Part shown: one piece after another, positions 8,116-15,806 of the stretch | Layout: each line of letters begins with the position of its first letter | Position numbering within the stretch: position 1 is the first letter of the stretch | Assembly: GCA_963618015.1 (NCBI GenBank) | Contig: CAVEQS010000021.1 | Span: forward strand, 1 to 44,712 | Length of the DNA: 44,712 bases | Reading direction: 5' to 3' | DNA from: Apopatocola sp963618015 | Lineage (GTDB): Bacteria; Bacillota; Clostridia; Oscillospirales; Oscillospiraceae | Notes under the pieces: generated by a model | Told to the model about the DNA's origin: nothing | The model's database searches: none | The model's input: the letters and a program-made list of their open reading frames with translations, nothing else | Translations under genes and position numbers: made by a program

Positions 8116-8325
8116 ATGCATACACAGCAGCTCACGGCGCGGTTCTCGACCGGGGATGAGATGAACGCCGCGCTCGCCGACCTTCGCCGCAGCGGGGCGG
8201 TGTGCCACACCGGGGCGATCCCGTACGACGGGATGGGGCCGTCGCCGGTGCTCCGCTTCTCGGTGCGCGAGAGCGACCTTTGCTTGGCGAAGGCCATCAT
8301 TCGCCATGCGGGCGGGAGAGTTTAG
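8116..8325 (+). CDS. Small protein of unknown function (69 aa)
   Basis: I do not recognise this protein. The start ATG at 8116 has AGGGGGTG upstream; a longer frame to 8023 would overlap the divergent DUF951 gene and is unlikely. Predicted pattern is beta-alpha-beta-beta-alpha, compatible with a small ferredoxin-like fold: the N-terminal strand TARFST, helix DEMNAALADLRRSG, and a final helix LCLAKAIIRHAGG. No membrane segment. It is followed at once by a strong hairpin, so it is probably a single-gene transcript. Confidence 0.6.
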   Translation: MHTQQLTARFSTGDEMNAALADLRRSGAVCHTGAIPYDGMGPSPVLRFSVRESDLCLAKAIIRHAGGRV

Positions 8326-8361
8326 TCAAACAAACCCCACTCCGTTGAGGGGTTTGTTTGA
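8326..8361 (+). terminator. Strong hairpin after the 69-aa gene
   Basis: A 13-bp perfect stem, TCAAACAAACCCC with GGGGTTTGTTTGA (8326-8338 and 8349-8361), begins right after the stop codon. The A/T-rich arm and the lack of a separate T-run make it either a terminator or the edge of a repeat. Confidence 0.55.
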
Positions 8362-8532
8362 GGGGATAGCGGCTCGCTGCAGCGCACTCACTACGTTCGC
8401 ACGTTTGCGAGCCGAGCAGTATTTTCTCCGACGCGCATGTCGCCGGAGAAAATGATCCCATTTTATTTGCTCCTGCGGGAGCAAACTCTGGCGAGGCCTT
8501 TTTGGGCGGGGCAAGACCCCGCCCGCTTATTT
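8362..8532. repeat. Hairpin-rich intergenic block before rarA
   Basis: Four successive inverted repeats fill this block: GGCTCGC/GCGAGCC (8371-8413), ATTTTCTCCG/CGGAGAAAAT (8421-8453), TTTGCTCC/GGAGCAAA (8466-8485) and GGGCGGGG/CCCCGCCC (8504-8524). The last is followed on the plus strand by GCTTATTTTTTT, so it could terminate plus-strand transcription; the T-run lies in the rarA 3' end. No ORF is convincing here. Confidence 0.55.
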
Positions 8533-9798
8533 TTTTATCAGCTCCCAGTAAGCCTTTGCGGCCTGCTCGGTTTTGTTGTCGCCGTATTCGTAGTAGTGCG
8601 CGTTTTTGAGCGAATCGGGCAGATACTGCTGCCGCACCCAATGGCCGGGGTAAGCGTGGGGGTACTTGTACCCCTGCTCGCGCTCAAAGCCCGTGCCGTC
8701 GGCATGGACATTCTGCATCTCGCGCGGGATGCTGCCGCTTTTTCCGGCGCGCACGTCGGCGCGCGCGGCCTCGATGGCGGCGCAGACCGAGTTCGACTTC
8801 GGCGCGGTGGCGAGCAGGATGCATGCCTGCGCGAGCGGGAGCTGTGCTTCCGGCAGGCCGAGCTGCAAAGCGTTATCCACGCACGCCTTCACGATGCTCA
8901 CCGCCTGCGGATACGCCATGCCGATGTCCTCGCTCGCCGAGCAGAGGATGCGGCGGCACGCACCGGGGAGATCCCCGGCCTCGAGCAGGCGCGCGAGATA
9001 GTGCAGCGCCGCGTCCGCATCGGAGCCGCGCAGCGATTTCATGAGCGCGGAGACAACGTCGTAGTGCTCGTCGCCCTCGCGGTCATAGCGCATGGCGCTC
9101 CGCTGCGTCACGGCGCGCGCGTCGTCCGGCGAGAGCACGACTTTCCCGTCGATGCGCGGCGCGGCGGTGAACAAAAGCTCCACGGCGTTGAGCGCCTTGC
9201 GCACGTCGCCGCCGCAGCCCTGCGCCACGAGCGTCACGACCTCGTCCGGGCAGTCGGCCTCGATGCCCTCGCGCTCCGAGAGCAGCCGCACGGCGCGGCG
9301 CACCGCGCCCTCCACGTCACGCGGCGAGATCGCCTTGAACTCAAACACCGTGCTGCGCGAGAGAACGGCGTTATATACATAAAAGTACGGGTTCTCCGTC
9401 GTGGACGCAATGAGCGTGATCGAGCCGTTTTCGATGAATTCGAGCAGGCTCTGCTGCTGCTTTTTGTTGAAGTACTGGATCTCGTCGAGATACAGGAGAA
9501 TGCCGTTCGGCGCGAGCATGGTGTCGAGCTCGTCGATGATCACGCGGATATCGGCGAGCCCCGCGGTCGTGGCGTTGAGCTTTCGCAGCGTGCGGTTCGT
9601 CTTTTCCGCAATGATGCGCGCGACGGTCGTTTTGCCCGTGCCGGACGGGCCATAAAAGATCATGTTCGGGATATCGCCGCTCTCGATAATGCGGCGCAGC
9701 AGCCCGCCTTTGCCGAGAATGTGGTTCTGGCCGACGACGTCGTCCAGCTCTGTCGGACGCAGCTCGTCCGCCAGCGGGCGGTATTTTTTCTCCGGCAA
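8527..9798 (-). CDS. rarA: Replication-associated recombination protein A (RarA/MgsA)
   Basis: 423 aa, full length. RarA is a AAA+ ATPase that assembles as a tetramer and acts at stalled replication forks with the clamp loader and SSB. Walker A is GPSGTGKT (about 50-57), Walker B ILLYLDEIQ, sensor 1 region LIASTTENPYF. The N-terminal RPTELDDVVGQNHILG motif and the C-terminal part with SEDIGMAYPQA and YKYPHAYPGHWVRQQYLP are family-specific. It is followed downstream by a hairpin-rich block and lies 32 bp after the DUF4143 gene. Confidence 0.95.
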   Translation of the reverse strand: MPEKKYRPLADELRPTELDDVVGQNHILGKGGLLRRIIESGDIPNMIFYGPSGTGKTTVARIIAEKTNRTLRKLNATTAGLADIRVIIDELDTMLAPNGILLYLDEIQYFNKKQQQSLLEFIENGSITLIASTTENPYFYVYNAVLSRSTVFEFKAISPRDVEGAVRRAVRLLSEREGIEADCPDEVVTLVAQGCGGDVRKALNAVELLFTAAPRIDGKVVLSPDDARAVTQRSAMRYDREGDEHYDVVSALMKSLRGSDADAALHYLARLLEAGDLPGACRRILCSASEDIGMAYPQAVSIVKACVDNALQLGLPEAQLPLAQACILLATAPKSNSVCAAIEAARADVRAGKSGSIPREMQNVHADGTGFEREQGYKYPHAYPGHWVRQQYLPDSLKNAHYYEYGDNKTEQAAKAYWELIKK

Positions 9799-9830
9799 TC
9801 GGAACGCCTCCTTTCGTTGATGGCGAATGG

Positions 9831-11024
9831 TTATTTTTCCAGCAGCCAGTCGGCTATATCGATGATTCGGACGCCCTCGTACTGATATTCGTCATGCCGC
9901 GTCCGGGCAAGAATCATTTTGGGGTAGGCGTCCTTGATCTGCAGCAGCGGGGACACCTCCCGCTCAAACGTCTTTTCGTCGCCGATGCTGTCGGAGACCT
10001 GAATATAGAGCTTTTCGCTGCGCCGGAGAGCAACGAAATCGATCTCCTTTTTATGCAGCACGCCGACATATACCTCATACCCCCGGCGCAGCAGCTCGAT
10101 CGCGACGATGTTTTCCAGCACCCGGCCGTAGTCCATGTTCTTTGTGCCGAGCTTGGCATAGCGGAAGGCATGGTCGCTGAGATAATATTTGTCGTTGCTG
10201 GAAAGGTATTTCTTCCCTTTGATGTCGTACCGGCGGATCTTGTAAAACGCGAACGAGTTGCAAAGATACTGGATATAGGCGCTGATAGTAACATGATTGA
10301 CCTTCTCCTGCGCGGCGGCGAGCGAATTTTTGATGCTCCGGGCGGAGGTGAGATTGGAAATGTTGTCCATCAGGAAATCGACGAGCCGGTTCATGAGCTG
10401 CATATTGCGGAGCTTGTACTTCTTCTGGATGTCCCGCACGATCAGTGTGTTAAACACGTCGGAGAGATAGTCGAGCTTTGCTTCCGGGTCACGGTAAAGA
10501 TACGAACCGGCCATGCCGCCCTCGGTCATGTACCGTTCCAGCGCACCATACCGGTCGGCATAGCCGAAGTATTGCATATACTCGGAAAAGGAGAACGGAA
10601 ACACCCGGATCTCAAACGTCCGGCCGGTGAACAGCGTTGCCAGATCCGAGCTGAGCAGGAAGGCGTTGGAGCCGGTGATGTAAATATCGTACTTTTCCTC
10701 CGCGTGCAGACCGTTGATGGCCTTTTCAAAACCGTCGCACATCTGCACCTCGTCGATCAGGACATAATTCTCCCGATCCGGCGCGTACTGTGCGCGGACA
10801 TAGTCATACAGCGCCCGATACGTCAAAAGAGGATCGTACTCGGGCAGGTTGAAATTGATATGAATGATATTACTGCCCGGGATATTTTGCTGAATGTACG
10901 CTTTGAACGCCTCCAGCAGCTTGGACTTCCCGCTGCGGCGGACGCCGGTGATCACCTTGATGTCCGGCGTGCCCATAACGGAAATGAGCTTATCCATATA
11001 CCGGTTCCGCTGGATCAGTTTCAT
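9831..11024 (-). CDS. DUF4143 / AAA_14 ATP-binding protein
   Basis: 397 aa. Architecture is N-terminal P-loop AAA_14 domain (GVRRSGKSKLLEAF; Walker B YVLIDEVQMCDGF; YITGSNAFLLSSDLATLF) followed by a C-terminal DUF4143 region with a PD-(D/E)XK-nuclease-like stretch (VLENIVAIELLRRG, then KEIDFVALR and LYIQVS). The family is very common and often multi-copy in anaerobes and has no proven function; links to defence or toxin systems have been proposed. Its base composition looks more AT-rich than its neighbours, which would fit horizontal acquisition. Start ATG at 11024 follows GGGAGGGG. Confidence 0.88.
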   Translation of the reverse strand: MKLIQRNRYMDKLISVMGTPDIKVITGVRRSGKSKLLEAFKAYIQQNIPGSNIIHINFNLPEYDPLLTYRALYDYVRAQYAPDRENYVLIDEVQMCDGFEKAINGLHAEEKYDIYITGSNAFLLSSDLATLFTGRTFEIRVFPFSFSEYMQYFGYADRYGALERYMTEGGMAGSYLYRDPEAKLDYLSDVFNTLIVRDIQKKYKLRNMQLMNRLVDFLMDNISNLTSARSIKNSLAAAQEKVNHVTISAYIQYLCNSFAFYKIRRYDIKGKKYLSSNDKYYLSDHAFRYAKLGTKNMDYGRVLENIVAIELLRRGYEVYVGVLHKKEIDFVALRRSEKLYIQVSDSIGDEKTFEREVSPLLQIKDAYPKMILARTRHDEYQYEGVRIIDIADWLLEK

Positions 11025-11126
11025 GCCGCATCACCCCTCCCGTATATTATGCCTGCCTTGTTTACCAAAATCAATAGTTTTTCAAAAATGGTAAATAGAA
11101 AAACCGAAGCGCTGCGGAAAGGCGTC

Positions 11127-11156
11127 TTGTCGAAAGGCATCGCAGCGTGGTAAAAT
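11127..11156 (+). promoter_or_regulatory. Promoter of nth
   Basis: TTGTCG (11127-11132) and TAAAAT (11151-11156), 18-bp spacer, about 18 bp ahead of the nth start codon. Confidence 0.6.
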
Positions 11157-11174
11157 CGCGGTGAGGTGATTCTC

Positions 11175-11810
11175 ATGCGGACAAAGGAACAGATCGACGG
11201 CATTCTCTCGGCGCTCGAGCGCGAATACCCGATGGCGGACTGCACGCTCACCGAGCGGGACGCCTGGCGGCTGCTTGTGCAGGTGCGGCTCGCCGCGCAG
11301 TGCACGGACGCGCGCGTGAATCTTGTCACGCCCGCGCTCTTCGCGCGCTTCCCGAGTGTGGAGGCCATGGCGGCGGCGGACATCGGCGAAGTGGAAGAGC
11401 TTATCCGCTCCTGCGGCTTTTACCACGGCAAGGCGCGCGATCTCGTCTGGCAGGCGCAGCGCATCGCGGAGGTCTACGGCGGCAAGGTGCCGGACAATAT
11501 GGACGATCTCCTGACGCTCCCTGGCGTCGGGCGCAAGAGCGCCAATCTCATCCTCGGTGACGTATTTCACCAGCCCGGCGCGGTCGTGGTGGACACGCAT
11601 TGCATCCGCCTTTCCAACCGCATGGGGCTCGTGGACAACGAGAAGGACCCCGCGCGCATCGAAAAGCAGCTGCGCGCCGTTCTCCCGCCGGAGAAATCGA
11701 ACGATTTCTGTCACCGGCTCGTGCTGCACGGGCGCGCCGTGTGCACGGCACGTAAGCCACTCTGTGACAATTGTTGCTGTGCGACGTACTGTAAAACGTT
11801 AAATCAGTAA
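11175..11810 (+). CDS. nth: Endonuclease III (DNA glycosylase/AP lyase)
   Basis: 211 aa, typical length. It removes oxidised pyrimidines and cuts the abasic site in base excision repair. The helix-hairpin-helix LPGVGRKSANLIL, catalytic Lys in the same motif and catalytic Asp in VVVDTHCIRLSNRMG are all present. The C-terminal [4Fe-4S] loop C-x6-C-x2-C-x5-C (CTARKPLCDNC then CATYC) is intact. Start chosen at ATG 11175 with GAGGTGA six bases upstream rather than the GTG at 11166 that lies within the ribosome binding site. Confidence 0.95.
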   Translation: MRTKEQIDGILSALEREYPMADCTLTERDAWRLLVQVRLAAQCTDARVNLVTPALFARFPSVEAMAAADIGEVEELIRSCGFYHGKARDLVWQAQRIAEVYGGKVPDNMDDLLTLPGVGRKSANLILGDVFHQPGAVVVDTHCIRLSNRMGLVDNEKDPARIEKQLRAVLPPEKSNDFCHRLVLHGRAVCTARKPLCDNCCCATYCKTLNQ

Positions 11811-11819
11811 AATTTTCTA

Positions 11820-11848
11820 TTGCATTTCCTGCATATAGGGCGTATAAT
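11820..11848 (+). promoter_or_regulatory. Near-consensus promoter of the AGCS symporter gene
   Basis: TTGCAT (11820-11825), 17-bp spacer, TATAAT (11843-11848). The leader to the start codon is about 45 nt. Confidence 0.85.
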
Positions 11849-11897
11849 CCTCATATTATTTTTTGAGAGAACGCGGGAAAAAGAGGGGAAATGCGAT

Positions 11898-13322
11898 ATG
11901 ACGATCTATGACCACTGGCTGTACCGGTTTTTGACGGGGCCGCTGAACAACGTGGCATGGCTGTACATCCTGCTTCCGTGCGTGTTCGCCGGAGGCATTT
12001 ATCTGACCGTGGGCAGCGGAGCGGTGCAGTTCCGCCGCTTCGGCTACGCGATGAAAAACACCGCCGGCAAGCTCTTCCAAAAGCAGGAGACGGCGCACGG
12101 AGCCGTAACGCCGCTGCAGGCCGTGACGACGGCGCTCGCCGCGACCGTCGGCACCGGCAACATCGTCGGCACGTCGCAGGCGATCGCCATGGGCGGCTAC
12201 GGCGCGGTGTTCTGGCTGTGGGCCGCGGCGCTGCTCGGCATGGTCATCAAGTATTCGGAGGTTCTGCTGGCGGTAAAGTACCGCGAGCGCGACGCGCGCG
12301 GCGACTGGGTTGGCGGCCCGATGTACTATATTAAAAACGGCATGGGCGAGAAGTGGAAATGGCTCGCCGGGGCATTCAGCGTGCTGGCGGCTCTCGCGGC
12401 GTTCGGCATCGGCAACATGTCGCAGGCCAACTCCATCGTCGGCTCGGTGACGGATGCGGTGTGCGCCGTCAACCCCGATTTCGGCGGACAGGTCGCGCTG
12501 CGCTGGGGGCTCGGCATCGGACTCGCACTGCTTACGGCGCTCGTCCTCTTCGGCGGCATCAAGCGCATCGGCGCTGTGACGGAAAAGCTCGTCCCGTTTA
12601 TGAGTGTGGCGTACATCATCATGACGCTCATCGTCATATTCGGCAACCTCGGCGGCGTTGGCAAAGCGTTCAAGGAAATCTTTACCGCGGCGTTCGCGCC
12701 CCGCGCCATTCTCGGCGGCGCGGCGGGCATCACGATCCGCCAGGCGGTCGTCTGGGGTCTGCGCCGGAGCGCCTTCTCCAACGAGGCCGGCCTCGGCTCT
12801 GCGCCGATCGCGCACGCCGCCGCGCATTGCGATGGCCCGGTCGAACAGGGCATTTACGGCATCTTTGAGGTGTTTATGGACACCATCGTCATCTGCACGC
12901 TCACCGCGCTCACGATCATCATCAGCGGTGTGGACATCACCTTCGGCGTGAAGCCGGGCAGCGCGCTCATTACGGCAGCGTTCGGCACGGTGTTCAACGG
13001 CACGTTCTCCTCGGTGTTCATTGCCGTGGCACTCACGCTCTTTGCGTATTCCACGATCCTCGGCTGGTCGCTCTATGGCTCGCGCTGCGTGCAGTACCTG
13101 CTGGGACTTCGCGCCGCGAAGGTTTATCAATTCGTATTCATCGTCGTGATCGTCGTCGGCAGCGTCTCCTCGCTCGACTTCGTCTGGAACATCGCCGACA
13201 CGCTCAACGGCCTCATGGCGATCCCGAACTTCATTGCGCTCTTCGCGCTGAGCCCCGTGATCTTCAAGATCACGAAGGAGCATTTCCGCGGCGTCGATCT
13301 CGCAAGCGCCAAACACGAATAA
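11898..13322 (+). CDS. Alanine/glycine:cation symporter (AGCS family)
   Basis: 474 aa in the inner membrane with about 10-11 helices. AGCS proteins import alanine or glycine with Na+ or H+. The family signature is seen in VTTALAATVGTGNIVGTSQAIAMGG (written in parts: ALAATVGTGNIVG near residue 75) and in RRSAFSNEAGLGSAPIAHAAA near 300. Start at ATG 11898 has GAGGGG upstream; the open frame begins earlier, but that segment holds the promoter. It is monocistronic, with a promoter upstream and a perfect hairpin terminator downstream. Confidence 0.93.
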   Translation: MTIYDHWLYRFLTGPLNNVAWLYILLPCVFAGGIYLTVGSGAVQFRRFGYAMKNTAGKLFQKQETAHGAVTPLQAVTTALAATVGTGNIVGTSQAIAMGGYGAVFWLWAAALLGMVIKYSEVLLAVKYRERDARGDWVGGPMYYIKNGMGEKWKWLAGAFSVLAALAAFGIGNMSQANSIVGSVTDAVCAVNPDFGGQVALRWGLGIGLALLTALVLFGGIKRIGAVTEKLVPFMSVAYIIMTLIVIFGNLGGVGKAFKEIFTAAFAPRAILGGAAGITIRQAVVWGLRRSAFSNEAGLGSAPIAHAAAHCDGPVEQGIYGIFEVFMDTIVICTLTALTIIISGVDITFGVKPGSALITAAFGTVFNGTFSSVFIAVALTLFAYSTILGWSLYGSRCVQYLLGLRAAKVYQFVFIVVIVVGSVSSLDFVWNIADTLNGLMAIPNFIALFALSPVIFKITKEHFRGVDLASAKHE

Positions 13323-13330
13323 ATACAAAA

Positions 13331-13359
13331 AATCCCGTCTCGATCGAGACGGGATTTTT
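13331..13359 (+). terminator. Intrinsic terminator after the AGCS gene
   Basis: AATCCCGTCTCGA/TCGAGACGGGATT is a perfect palindrome followed by TTT. As the A-run lies on the other side it can act in both directions, between convergent genes. Confidence 0.9.
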
Positions 13360-13374
13360 GCATGCGGAAGGGAA

Positions 13375-13620
13375 AACCCCTCCGTCAAAAACTTCGTTTT
13401 TGCCACCTCCCCTGTCGAGGGGAGGCAAGATAGTTTTCCGCATACCGGCTTGGCGCCCCTAATAGGGGAGCTGCCGAGCTTGCGAGGCTGAGGGATTGCC
13501 TCCCTTGCGCAAAGGGAGGTGGCGCGGCGCATAGCGCCGTGACGGAGGGATTGTTGTTTTCCGAAGACTACAATCCCCCAGTCAGCTTCGCTGACAGCCC
13601 CCTTTACACAAGGGGGCCTT
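13375..13620. repeat. Modular intergenic repeat, copy B (two composite units)
   Basis: Unit B1 (13377-13497) is copy A in reverse orientation: CCCTCCGTCAAAAACTTCG, CACCTCCCCTGTCGAGGGGAGG, the spacer ATAGTTTTCCG, then CGCCCCTAATAGGGGAGCTG and GAGGCTGAGGGATTG. Unit B2 (13498-13620) has the same plan with other stem sequences: CCTCCCTTGCGCAAAGGGAGG, GGCGCATAGCGCC, GTGACGGAGGGATTG, TTGTTTTCCG, and a mirror module ending CCCCCTTTACACAAGGGGG. It fills the whole 300 bp between the convergent symporter and ricT genes; no ORF is seen. Confidence 0.8.
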
Positions 13621-13628
13621 AAAACCAC

Positions 13629-14933
13629 TTACGATTTTGGCTCGCCGCCGTCGGTTTTGGGCCTCGGCTTTCTGCGGCGGTGGTTGTTGCTGCGGCGGGG
13701 CTTATCGGTGCGCTCGGCCTTGTCCGCGGCGGGCGCGGCGCTCACCGGCGGCTTCTCACCGCCGCGGCGCGCGCTGCGGTTTTCACCGGAAGACTTTTTC
13801 TCGCCGCGCTCCGGCTTCTTTTCCGCGCGTTCGGCTCTTTCGGCGCGCTCCGGACGTTCGGCTCTCTCTGCGCGCTCGGGCTTGTCTGTGCGCTTCTCGC
13901 TGCCCTGGCCGCCGCGCTTCCGGCGGCGGGAACGGCTGTTTTTCTTTTCGCCGGAGGAGGGCTTCTCCGCGCTCTGCGGCGCGGCGGGCGCAGTACGCAC
14001 GTCCTCCACGATCATCGACGGCATGATCCAGCCGTTCGTCTCCGGCTCGACGATCTCTTCCTTCACCTTTTTGGGCTTGTTGCGGAGAAGATCGGGCAGG
14101 GGCTGTCCCTCCGCCGGGCGGCCGCCGGGGATCTCGGCGATCTCGTCGGCATCGTAGGTGCGGATCTGCGCCTCGCCGGGGCCGTCCAGACGCACCTTGA
14201 CGTTCTGGCGCAGGAGATTTACGAGCGTCACGTTGCCGTAGCCGTCCTCGGTCTGGACGAACGCGCCGTTTTTCGGCACGTGCTTCAAAAGATCCTCATA
14301 CGCCTCCTGCTCATAGCGCAGGCAGCACATCAGCCGCCCGCACGTGCCGGAAATTTTCACCGGGTTGAGCGACATGGACTGCGTTTTTGCCATCTTTGTG
14401 CTGACGGGCTGGAAATCGTCCAAAAACTGGTGGCAGCAGAACGGCCGCCCGCAGATGCCGAGACCGCCGAGCATTTTCGCCTCGTCCCGCACGCCGATCT
14501 GGCGCAGCTCAATGCGCGTGCGGAACACGCCCGCAAGGTCTTTTACGAGCTCGCGGAAGTCCACGCGCCCGTCGGCGGTGAAGAAGAAGAGAATTTTGTT
14601 CCCCTCAAACGAGCATTCGACGTCCACAAGCTTCATTTCGAGCTTGTGCTTTTCGATGAGCTCCCGGCAGATGCCGAGCGCTTCCTTTTCGCGCTTGCGG
14701 TTGAGCTCCGCAATGCGCAGATCGTCCGGCGTGGCGCGGCGCACGACGGGACGCAGCGGCTGCACGCAGTCGCTGTCCTCCACCATGTGATTGCCCTTGA
14801 CGCACTCGCCAAGCTCCATACCCTTGGACGTTTCCACGACGAGCGTGTCGCCCGCCTTCGCGGTCACGCCGGCGGGGTCGAAATAGTACGACTTGCCGCG
14901 GCCGCGGAATTTTATGCTGATTACTTCTGTCAC
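13629..14933 (-). CDS. ricT: RicT (PSP1-domain) protein with a long basic tail
   Basis: 434 aa. In Bacillus, RicT (YaaT) joins RicA and RicF in a Fe-S protein complex that helps RNase Y mature transcripts and affects phosphorelay. The PSP1 domain covers about 1-270, with the paired motifs CGRPFCCHQF and CGRLMCCLRYE, whose cysteines are cluster ligands. The usual length is about 270-300 aa; here about 130 residues are added: a low-complexity, strongly basic tail with Glu-Arg-Ala/Pro repeats (PERAERAERPERAERAERAE) and SRRRKRGG, ending KPRPKTDGGEPKS. The tail looks disordered and could bind RNA (inference). It follows holB by 39 bp, the arrangement conserved in Firmicutes. Confidence 0.92.
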   Translation of the reverse strand: MTEVISIKFRGRGKSYYFDPAGVTAKAGDTLVVETSKGMELGECVKGNHMVEDSDCVQPLRPVVRRATPDDLRIAELNRKREKEALGICRELIEKHKLEMKLVDVECSFEGNKILFFFTADGRVDFRELVKDLAGVFRTRIELRQIGVRDEAKMLGGLGICGRPFCCHQFLDDFQPVSTKMAKTQSMSLNPVKISGTCGRLMCCLRYEQEAYEDLLKHVPKNGAFVQTEDGYGNVTLVNLLRQNVKVRLDGPGEAQIRTYDADEIAEIPGGRPAEGQPLPDLLRNKPKKVKEEIVEPETNGWIMPSMIVEDVRTAPAAPQSAEKPSSGEKKNSRSRRRKRGGQGSEKRTDKPERAERAERPERAERAERAEKKPERGEKKSSGENRSARRGGEKPPVSAAPAADKAERTDKPRRSNNHRRRKPRPKTDGGEPKS

Positions 14934-14972
14934 GGAATTTTCCTCATTTCCTGATGTGTGAGCGCCGGGGCG

Positions 14973-15719
14973 TCATTCGCCGTCCGGCAGATAGGTGGAT
15001 AGATATCCGGTCACGTGCTTTGTGCCGACGTTCAAGCGGAGATATTCCTCCGCGCGATGGAGAAACGCTTCGAGCGAGAGCAGCTCCCGCCGGTCGGATA
15101 CGAGCTTCACCGCGAGCTCCTCGGCGGCGGTCACAACCTCGAGAAGCTGCGCGTTATCGAGCTTTTCCATCGCGGCGCAGCAGCGCAGAAGCTCCGCGCG
15201 GTCGAGCCGCGCCTCAAGATAGCCTCTGGCGCGCTCATTGTCCGGCGCGGCCTTGCCCGCCGCGAGCCGGATTTCGCCGCAGCGCGACTGCACCGTTTCG
15301 AGCAGCTTTTCGCGGCTCTCGGCGCAGAGAAGGAACATGACCCCCTTCGGCGGCTCCTCGAGCAGCTTCAGGAAAGCGTTTTGCGCGGCGACGTTCATCG
15401 TGTCCGCTTCGGGAAAGATGTATACCTTGCCGTCGGCCTCGTTCGGCAGCACGGCGGCATCCACGGCGAGCGCGCGGATCTGGTCAACGGTGATCTCGCG
15501 CCGCAGCTTGCCGGACTTGTCCGCCGCGCGCTCTACGAGCGCCACATCCGGGTGGATGCCGGGGAACGTGCCCTGAAACACCTTGCGGCAATGGCGGCAC
15601 GCGCGGCAGGGCTTCGCGCCGCCGCCCTCGCAGAGCGCCGCCGCCGCCATCTCCCGCGCACGAGCGCGCGCCGCGTCTCCGTCGCCGGAGAGAATATAGG
15701 AATGCATCATCTTTTCCAT
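14973..15719 (-). CDS. holB: DNA polymerase III subunit delta' (clamp-loader component)
   Basis: 248 aa. It is part of the clamp loader that places the beta clamp on DNA. The Zn-binding cysteines (C30, C39, C42, C45), the sensor/NAFLKLLEEPP motif, and QSRC are delta'/tau-family marks. The Walker A loop is degenerate, as expected for delta', which does not hydrolyse ATP. It is shorter than E. coli HolB (334 aa), which is normal for this clostridial form. Start is ambiguous: ATG 15719, or ATG 15710/15707. The predicted transcript start lies at about 15721, so translation could be leaderless. It forms an operon with ricT. Confidence 0.88.
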   Translation of the reverse strand: MEKMMHSYILSGDGDAARARAREMAAAALCEGGGAKPCRACRHCRKVFQGTFPGIHPDVALVERAADKSGKLRREITVDQIRALAVDAAVLPNEADGKVYIFPEADTMNVAAQNAFLKLLEEPPKGVMFLLCAESREKLLETVQSRCGEIRLAAGKAAPDNERARGYLEARLDRAELLRCCAAMEKLDNAQLLEVVTAAEELAVKLVSDRRELLSLEAFLHRAEEYLRLNVGTKHVTGYLSTYLPDGE

Positions 15720-15727
15720 AATAATTT

Positions 15728-15757
15728 AGTATAACACATGGAATTTTGATTTGACAA
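15728..15757 (-). promoter_or_regulatory. Promoter of holB-ricT
   Basis: On the minus strand TTGTCA (15752-15757) and TATACT (15728-15733) with an 18-bp spacer. The -35 overlaps that of the divergent regulator gene. Confidence 0.6.
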
Positions 15758-15779
15758 GCGTTTGCGAATTGAATACTAT
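15751..15779 (+). promoter_or_regulatory. Promoter of the LytTR regulator gene
   Basis: Perfect TTGACA (15751-15756), 17-bp spacer, TACTAT (15774-15779). The heptamer TTGACAA serves as the -35 on both strands. Confidence 0.8.
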
Positions 15780-15806
15780 GGAAAAAACACCGTGAGGAGG
15801 GAGAAT

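Noticed and set aside
13375..13620. CRISPR array
   Set aside because: The repeats are inverted and modular with paired stems, not direct repeats with unique spacers of even length.
11856..13628. 590-aa open frame antisense to the AGCS symporter gene
   Set aside because: It is a composition shadow of the symporter and runs through the terminator and repeat copy B.
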